Origin: Symsagittifera roscoffensis
Lineage: Eukaryota; Xenacoelomorpha; Acoela; Convolutidae
Reading direction: 5' to 3'
Length of the DNA stretch: 64,000 nt
Assembly: GCF_963678635.1 (NCBI RefSeq)
Contig: NC_087069.1
Location: forward strand, 7,822,633-7,886,632
Part shown: positions 35,931-43,000 of the stretch, in pieces
How positions within the stretch are numbered: the stretch's first letter is position 1
How the letters are laid out: the number at the start of each line of letters is the position of its first letter
Translations under genes and position numbers: made by a program
Notes under the pieces: generated by a model
What the model was told of the DNA's origin: nothing
The model's database searches: none
The model's input: the letters and a program-made list of their open reading frames with translations, nothing else

Positions 35931-36389
35931 TTCTTTTCGTGTTGATTCTTTGTGTAATCTCTTTCTGTCTCTTCTGATTCAGCGTCAGTAAACAATTTTC
36001 GATCAATCAAGATCTAAAAGACAGGTCGCGACTTAGAACCATCATTTTAAGATGCAACATCAATCAATTCTCTAAAACTCTCCATTGAAATTCTCTTTTT
36101 CAATTCTGATTTAAAATTTTAGCACCAAGGTGGATCGTCCACCTTTACTTTTGTCAGAGTACCACGAATGTACGCTGTCACCTTGATGACCTGGGGTGCC
36201 CCAGGTCTTTTATGACACTAACATAAAACATATCACAACAATAACATAACATAAACACATAAACATCACATAAACATCACATAAAAACCTAATCCCTAAT
36301 ACTGTACCTAAGACCTAACCTAATCTAAAACTTGACTCTAATTCCTATCGAATAACTTAATAAAAACCACTTATCGCCGAGCGCAATTC
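35931..36389 (-). promoter_or_regulatory. ORF2-ORF3 intergenic region with hairpin
   Basis: 459 AT-rich bases with many stops separate the ORFs. They hold a perfect 9-bp-arm hairpin at 36188-36207 (GACCTGGGG-TG-CCCCAGGTC), preceded on the minus strand by ATAAAAG. Before that come short repeats of ATAAACATCAC (plus strand, 36250-36290). This could carry an internal promoter or other signal for making ORF3, which lies too far downstream for simple translation. No good splice acceptor was seen just before the ORF3 ATG. Confidence 0.4.
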
Positions 36390-39300
36390 TTAGCATATAC
36401 TCAGATAGTATTTTTTATGTAAGTAAACTTCTATGTCAGTCTCTGAAAATATCACATGCACAAGAGCATACAACTCTCTCGGGTGTAGCTTCCCTCTATT
36501 GGGATCATAAACTGGCAATGAGAGAGAGGTCACACCTCTCTCAACCAGGAAATCCCTAAGTCGAGTCAAGGCCAATACCAAGCTCTCCGGATTCACGTGT
36601 TGCCTATCAGTAGCTTTCGTAACCAGAAAACACAAATATTTCCCTGGTATCTGTGATGCAACAGGAGGCAACGCTATCATTCCTCCTACACCCGGCCTCT
36701 GTTTCCACAAAAACTCGATATTCTTGTACTCCCTTTTAAAGTCGGCCGCTAGTGCTGTTTTGAAGCTTACGTCCGCCGTTATCGCTATGGCGCACGTGCG
36801 TTCCGTGAGTATGAAATCGCTGTCCGTTATAACGATATTGTTCGAATAATGGTTCGGTAGATCAAAATACGATTCCAAGATTCGTCCAAAAGGTGGTTTC
36901 TTAGCATTCTCGCCCTCTGTCTCTAGTTCTCCGGTTTCCCTTGCCGATTTCAATTGTTTTATCATGAGATTTTCGGTGTGGGTGAGTCCTACCCCCACTC
37001 CCCGGACAAAAATATCCATCGACGTCCCCGTCGATCGCCCAAAGTCTAGGAGACCGAGGTTGGATTGTGGAACACGTAGAGGACCATCTGGGGCGACCCA
37101 GTTGGACTCGGTATTATCATGACTGATGTATTTGACGCCGTCCCTATCGACGTCCTGAATCGTCAGGATCGTCTCTTTTGGATCTGTCGGCAGATCATGG
37201 AGCCATTCGAGCACGCGCAAGTTTGTTAGTTCTTGCTCATGAGTCTGTTCCGCCTCTGGTTCGAACTCCACTTCCGGTTCTGATCGATCGTCGATCCAAT
37301 CTTGATTCATATCGTTCACAAGGTCGATTTCTTCTAGCATCGCTACTTCGTCCAGCCCCACCAGCGAGTCTATGACATCACTCACTACTATCCGGTCTAC
37401 AACGAAGTCCTCGCCATACGGATTGTATTTCTTCTGGTTTCTTCCTCTCTTACTTTGGCGTGTCTCCATAGTGAGCGGAAAGTCAGGCTGTATTCCTTTG
37501 TCAATTTCGGTTTGTTCTGGGCAATCCCAGTCTTCTTCGGCATAGGGTAGAGTTTCATCGTCCACCTCTACTCGCTCAGTCAACTCGAGATCCAGTGGTA
37601 GATCGCAATCGTCCACCACCTCATTCCCGTCGTTCTTGTCGCGGGTACCCCTTTCATTCACTTCACAAGCAGGATCCACTATTAAATAGTCTCCTTCTTG
37701 CATGTCCGCCGGGATGCACCAATCATCGGACGAGGCGTTGTGTGGTTTGATGTTCTCGTAATGAGCCGCTCTTCCTGTGCTCAGCCGATAAAAACGACCT
37801 CCTTGATGCACCTCTGTTATCTGAAATGGACCACGCCCTTTCTTTAATAGTTTCTTGGTTCCTTTTGGTGGAACCACTTCCTGGAACACCCAGACGTAAT
37901 CGCCAACTGAATAGGCTTTTGCATCGGCTGTCCTCTTATCAAACCTCCTTTTTTGTCTAATCTGCGCCTGTTGCGTATTCCTCCTACATAAATCATTGAG
38001 GTCCTGTTGTCTTCTGATAACGTCCCGCACGTACGTTTGCGGTGCTGTCCTCTTCCCTTCATATTCAGGGTAGAAGAACGTCAACGGGAGTGCTTTTTCA
38101 TGACCCGTCAGCATCATATGTGGACTTATTCCCGTGGTGGAATGCTCCGTGCTGTTGTAAGCACCCATCACTTGCGGTAAGTGCTTGTCCCAGTCATCCA
38201 TGTAGCGTGAGCAGTAGACTCTCAACATGGATACCAGTGTGCGATTCTGCCTCTCGACTAGGCCATTCGTTTGCGGGTGATAAGTGGTCGAGTGGGCCTG
38301 CGCTACCTGCGACCTTTTCATTAATTCTTTCGTGAGATCACCTACGAATGCTTTGCCATTGTCCGATTGGAACGTGATGGGGCAGCCATGCCTTGCTATC
38401 CACACGTTTATCAAATGATCGCACGTTTCTTCTGCCGATGCTGTCATGCAGGGTGCTGCCTCCGCATACTTCGTAAAATGGTCGATCATTACCAGCACCT
38501 GATTGTAGCCCGTTGCTGTCATGCAGATTTTCTGATGATCAATTTGCACCACTTCGTTGAAACCTGACGATTCTATTGACTGTAGGGGGAACCTCAGTTT
38601 TCTGGGATCCTTTGCCTGTTGACAAGACAGGCATGCGGCTATCCATTTCTCACAAGCCTTCTTTAATCCCGGCCATTCGAATCGTTTCTGTATCCTGTTA
38701 TACACTTTGTCCACACCTTGATGTCCCATCTGATCATGTGAGCGAAAGAGTAATTCGGTCTGGTACAACTGAGGTAACACGATTGAATTGTATTTATAAA
38801 GGAGCTTGTCCTCTTCCTTGCGCTTACAGGCCACGATTCCGTCCTTATTCAGGTACAACAAGTCTTTCCTCTTCAGGTAAAACTGCTTCAGGATTTTGTA
38901 GCTGTCTTCTTCCAAGTCTCCCTTGTCAGGTGCTCCATTCTCGATCCATCTTTTCAGACTGCTCGTCATTCTATCATTTCGTTGAGCCCTCAGGAGATCT
39001 GACAGCCTGTACCTGGCTTTCAAATACGTCTTCACCACGTTCATTTGCCCACTCATTATCTCCGGAGCATGAGCATCGTCCATCAACTTGACACACCATA
39101 TCTTTTTCAAAGGCGTCGCTTCTTGCACAGATGGTTCCAGATTGGTACGGACGACCGTACCATGTGGCAGCAATCTGGTTGGGCGTTTTGAAACTGCTAT
39201 CAGTTCGAGCTCGTCTGCGGCATTGTCTACCACAGTGCCCTCTTCATCTGAGGTGTATCTGTCCCTGTCTGGATCCTGATGTATTTCTCGGTCCAGCCCA

Positions 39301-39884
39301 CGCTGCTTCCAGTCTACCAATAAGGAGTGGATCGCAATCTCTGACATGTCGGAATTGGAAGTTGTTTCAGACGTGTTGTCCCCGGACTGAGGTCCCGAAT
39401 CAACACTTGAGTCGACCGATTCTCCAACATCATATTCCAAGTTGTTTGAGATGTTTCTCGACTCCCCGGACAAAACTCTGTCCATCGGTCGCTTTGAACC
39501 CGACTCCCTGGACAAAATTCTGTCCCTAGGTAGTCTAGTCAACCTCTCCCCGGACAAGTTGTCCTGCACGGGCTCAAAGGCGTTTGACTCCTCAGACAAG
39601 TCGTCCTTGACTGGCTCGAAGGTGTCAGACTCCCCGGACATTGTCTCGTCCAGAGACGAACAATCTGGGCTTGGCTCGTATTCCTCTTTTGCATCCGTGA
39701 AGTGCACTCTCCTCGTGAAGCTAGATTTCGACCTGATCCTGACTTCCTCAGTAGCTTGGTTCTGACTCAATGTTCTATATTCAGTGAACGAAGTTCTCAA
39801 CAAGACTTCTTTCGGCATCGCGGTCACCAGCTGGTTGACGATCGACCTGCAATCCCGTTCAACGCCTCGGCTGCGAATGGACAT
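36390..39884 (-). CDS. pol: Retroelement ORF2: integrase with C-terminal macrodomain-like segment (1164 aa)
   Basis: Starts at the ATG at 39884, ends at TAA. Residues 79-142 hold five 14-residue repeats around LSGES. The integrase zinc-binding module has H383/H388 and CLSCQQ; the catalytic core has D449, D508 (SDNGK) and E544 (GLVERQN) with exactly 35 residues between D508 and E544. A GPF module follows (GRGPF, 683-687). After an acidic linker, residues about 1015-1164 resemble the OARD1/TARG1 type of macrodomain: an I-T-D-S-D strand, FKREYKNI, YLCFLVTK with K1090, GVTSLSLP and TDIEVYLH. K1090 falls where TARG1 has its catalytic Lys84, but the glycine-rich loop is replaced by DPNRG and the Asp125 position appears to be Gly1131. 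Macrodomains bind ADP-ribose. ORF2 is in the same frame as ORF1, behind two UAG codons. Confidence 0.9.
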   Translation of the reverse strand: MSIRSRGVERDCRSIVNQLVTAMPKEVLLRTSFTEYRTLSQNQATEEVRIRSKSSFTRRVHFTDAKEEYEPSPDCSSLDETMSGESDTFEPVKDDLSEESNAFEPVQDNLSGERLTRLPRDRILSRESGSKRPMDRVLSGESRNISNNLEYDVGESVDSSVDSGPQSGDNTSETTSNSDMSEIAIHSLLVDWKQRGLDREIHQDPDRDRYTSDEEGTVVDNAADELELIAVSKRPTRLLPHGTVVRTNLEPSVQEATPLKKIWCVKLMDDAHAPEIMSGQMNVVKTYLKARYRLSDLLRAQRNDRMTSSLKRWIENGAPDKGDLEEDSYKILKQFYLKRKDLLYLNKDGIVACKRKEEDKLLYKYNSIVLPQLYQTELLFRSHDQMGHQGVDKVYNRIQKRFEWPGLKKACEKWIAACLSCQQAKDPRKLRFPLQSIESSGFNEVVQIDHQKICMTATGYNQVLVMIDHFTKYAEAAPCMTASAEETCDHLINVWIARHGCPITFQSDNGKAFVGDLTKELMKRSQVAQAHSTTYHPQTNGLVERQNRTLVSMLRVYCSRYMDDWDKHLPQVMGAYNSTEHSTTGISPHMMLTGHEKALPLTFFYPEYEGKRTAPQTYVRDVIRRQQDLNDLCRRNTQQAQIRQKRRFDKRTADAKAYSVGDYVWVFQEVVPPKGTKKLLKKGRGPFQITEVHQGGRFYRLSTGRAAHYENIKPHNASSDDWCIPADMQEGDYLIVDPACEVNERGTRDKNDGNEVVDDCDLPLDLELTERVEVDDETLPYAEEDWDCPEQTEIDKGIQPDFPLTMETRQSKRGRNQKKYNPYGEDFVVDRIVVSDVIDSLVGLDEVAMLEEIDLVNDMNQDWIDDRSEPEVEFEPEAEQTHEQELTNLRVLEWLHDLPTDPKETILTIQDVDRDGVKYISHDNTESNWVAPDGPLRVPQSNLGLLDFGRSTGTSMDIFVRGVGVGLTHTENLMIKQLKSARETGELETEGENAKKPPFGRILESYFDLPNHYSNNIVITDSDFILTERTCAIAITADVSFKTALAADFKREYKNIEFLWKQRPGVGGMIALPPVASQIPGKYLCFLVTKATDRQHVNPESLVLALTRLRDFLVERGVTSLSLPVYDPNRGKLHPRELYALVHVIFSETDIEVYLHKKYYLSIC
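36997..37042 (-). promoter_or_regulatory. Candidate central polypurine tract
   Basis: The 13-mer ACTCCCCGGACAA next to the 3' LTR (26343-26355) recurs here exactly. Similarity continues for about 30 more bases (TCCATC, GTCCC and GATCGC in the same order, with a 2-bp gap), about three quarters identical overall. The site lies about 250 bp from the midpoint of the element (37263), inside ORF2. In lentiviruses a copy of the 3' polypurine tract near the centre gives a second plus-strand start. Confidence 0.4.
39461..39641 (-). repeat. Five 42-bp coding repeats in ORF2
   Basis: Residues M82, L96, L110, L124 and L138 each begin a copy of the pattern L-S-G-E-S, exactly 14 residues apart, with a Pro-containing linker. 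The DNA of the last copy contains the same ACTCCCCGGACAA 13-mer (39461-39473) as the polypurine-tract regions. Confidence 0.85.
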
Positions 39885-40094
39885 TGGCCTCTTCTCTGTT
39901 CTCTAGGTGACAGTCAACCTCTGCATGGTCTCCATCCATTCACGATCATGCCTATCCACTTCCCTATCCAACAAGTCACGGAGTTTTCCCATGACGTCCG
40001 GCGCCACGTTCACCGTCTTATTCAATAAAGCAATGCTGTTTATACCCAGCCTGGTCAGTTCTTGCTGTACCAAGTTGGATCGGACTAGCAGATC
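39885..40094 (-). other. In-frame open spacer between two UAG codons (RNase H to integrase)
   Basis: ORF1 stops at UAG (40097-40095). The next 64 codons in the same frame are open, a second UAG lies at 39905-39903, and six more open codons lead into the ORF2 ATG, still in frame. The predicted residues are rich in charged, helix-forming amino acids, like the flanking coding sequence. This suggests one ancestral gag-pol frame interrupted by two UAGs, either recent nonsense changes or stops meant to be read through sometimes. Confidence 0.75.
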
Positions 40095-43000
40095 CTACGG
40101 AACGGGTTCGCCTCTGGCTAAAAGCTTTATCTCCGCAGCCGTCTCCACTGGAAGGCCAGGGTGTCCAGGTATAGGATGTCCTGATTTGTCTAACCACCTA
40201 GTAAGTGGCAGCTTATCATAGGTTTCTTTGTCCAGAAAGGAAAACCCGTCTTTGATCTCTGATTGATTAGCTTGCTTCTCTTCGAGGCGCTCATAAAATT
40301 CTGTCTTTTTGCTGAGGCTATCTGCGTTCTGGTGCTTGTCACGGGTACGGTGCTCTATGATCATGTGGTATCCATCCAAGCGCACGATCCAGCGACCAAT
40401 GTAGCTCTGGTCCATCGAATAGGTTTTCAGCCAGGCAAGGGCACGATTGTCCACACGCAACTTGAAGGGAGCACTCCCCAAGTAGGCCCTGTACTTTTCC
40501 ACGAACGTGATCACAGCAAACATCTCCGCTTTTGGTGCGCCGTACTTCATCTCAGTGTCACTCAGGACTTTACTTCCATAAGCTATCGGACAAAGAACCG
40601 TTCTCCCGTTCCACTCCTGCTCTTGGTGAAGTATGCCTGATATCGCAACCACTGATGCATCCGTGTCCAGCACGAACATCCCCTTCTCTGTTGGCATGCC
40701 GAGGACCGGTGCCTCGCAAAGTTCGCGTTTGATGTTTTCAAATGAGACTTGTGCCTCATCAGTCCAGGTGAACTTTTTGCCCTTGTTTCTCATCAACTTC
40801 TGCATGGGGTATATTTTGTCAGCATACCCCTTGATGAACTCGCGATAATAATTGGCGAATCCCAGAAAACTCATCAACTGTGTATCTGTTTTAGGTGCCT
40901 TCCAGGTCAGCACCGCTTCAACCGCTTCGGGATCTGGTCTCACTCCATGTTTGTCAACCAGGCGGCCCAGATACTTTATGGAATCCCTGAGGATTTCACA
41001 CTTAGAGGGTTTGCATTTCAGACCCGCCTGCTTCATGCAAGAAAACACCTCCTCCAACCTCTCGATGTGGTCTTCTAAGGTTGGTGTTGCAATCACGACA
41101 TCATCGACATAACACATGATGAGATTCCCATACTTCTTAGTAACGCTCGTGAGTGCCTGAGCCATCAGTCGCTGGAACGTGGCCGTCGCATTGCACAATC
41201 CGAATGGCATCCTCTTCCACTGGAACAGTCCCAGCTCACACGCGAAACCTGTTTTCTCTCGATCTTGCTTTCTGAGCGGCACTTGCCAGAATGCTGAGCC
41301 CAAATCCAACGTCGTGAAGAACTTGGCGTCCCCCAGCTTGGATAGGCTCTCATCGATGCGGGGAATCGGGTATGCGTCCTTTATAGTCACTGCGTTCAGA
41401 TAACGGAAATCGCAACAAAATCTGAGTTGTCCCCCTTTCTTTTTTGCCATGACCACGCCACAAGCCCATGGGGACTTCGACGGCTCGATCATGTCGTACT
41501 CCATTAACATCTCGATTTCCTTCCTACACGCTTCTGACTTGTTTGGGGTCATTCTTCTCGCCCCTTCCCTATGAGGTACCGAGCCCTCTTCTATCTCAAT
41601 CTCGTGCTCTACAAAATTGCAACAACCTATGTCGGCCTTATGTTTCGAAAAAACGTCTGCGTTCCGATTTAGCACCGCCCTGAGCGAATCTAGTTCCTTG
41701 TCGGATATTTTACCCTTCAGATGCTCTATCTCAGGTAGGACAGGCCTATTCGCTGCTAACTCTGCTTCCGTCGGTCTCTCAGGAAAGTTGGAACAACTAG
41801 ACAGCCCATCATCTGTTTCCGACTTCATTGAAAACAATTTCCTAGAAGATTTCAATTCAATTACTCTTTTCATTATACATTCTTGGTTCGCATGTAATGG
41901 ACACTTAGTTACATCAAACTTCTTCAAGTTCTCCACACTCAGAAAGTCTGTGCTCAGAGGCAAAGCGTAGCCAAGTTTCTTTCCCCTCTGTATTGTCACT
42001 GTTGTTGCCTCTGTGTTCAATAACACACTCACACACAGTCCGCTCTGAGTGAGCGAGAAGCTTCTTCCTAAAATAGCCGAGCTTTTACTGTTTGGATTTG
42101 GTACCAGACACACCTGTCTGTCATTGCTGAGTTCATTCAAGTTCCTCATCCTAAACGTTGCTATTACGGCTTGGTTCGGTTTTAATCTAATTTTTCGATC
42201 CAGAAAAATCGGCACCTTGGCCTGATTAATTAAGATCTTATTAAGGGGTCTTTTCTCATACTTTCTTTCAGGATCCTTGATCCTAATCAATCCGTCATTG
42301 AGATCAATCGTGACGTCAAAGTTACGAACGAAATCCCTTCCTAGGATGAACTGGTCGGATTCGTCCAAATTCTCTACTACTAGGAAGCTCATCCAAAGAT
42401 GTCTCCCTCCGAGCTGCAGTGAGATGATCGGTGTTCGTCCGGTGACATAGATTGCTCCCTGATTGGCAGCTGCCAACCTGATGTTTGTCGGTATGAGATC
42501 TGACCTATCAAAACCCATGTCGGTCCAAGTTTTGACTGGCATGACACTGACTACTGCTCCCGTGTCTAGCAGTCCCTTCACTGAAAGTTGTCTGCCTTGC
42601 ACGTCCAGAACGTGTGCGGCCAGATCTGCCTCGCAACCAATATGCACAGCATCCTGCTCGAGCATCGCGTTGTGTCCGATTCGTCTGACCTTCAGCTCCT
42701 CTTGACCAATGTATATCCGGCCAACCTGATCGTTCGCATCAGTTATGTGAGCTTTCGTGTAGATATTGATGCCATCCACATTCATCAGAATCGGGTAAGG
42801 GCCATGGACATCGATATAATGTCCGTCCACTTTCATCAGCCTCGGACCTCCCGTTGTGAGCAGCGCTCGCACTGCCCTGGAGTCCAGTTTGGGATCCTTC
42901 TGTTTCAGGTAGTCGGCATAGATGTCCAGGTGGACTAGTGTAATCTCGGATGGCTCGCTCAGGTTCTTGACCACCTGGTGCCCTGCGACTGAGATGATAG

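Noticed and set aside
39885-40097. UAG reassigned to an amino acid in this organism
   Set aside because: About 6000 codons of the element and the TRIM-like exons have no other in-frame UAG. A reassigned codon would appear often.
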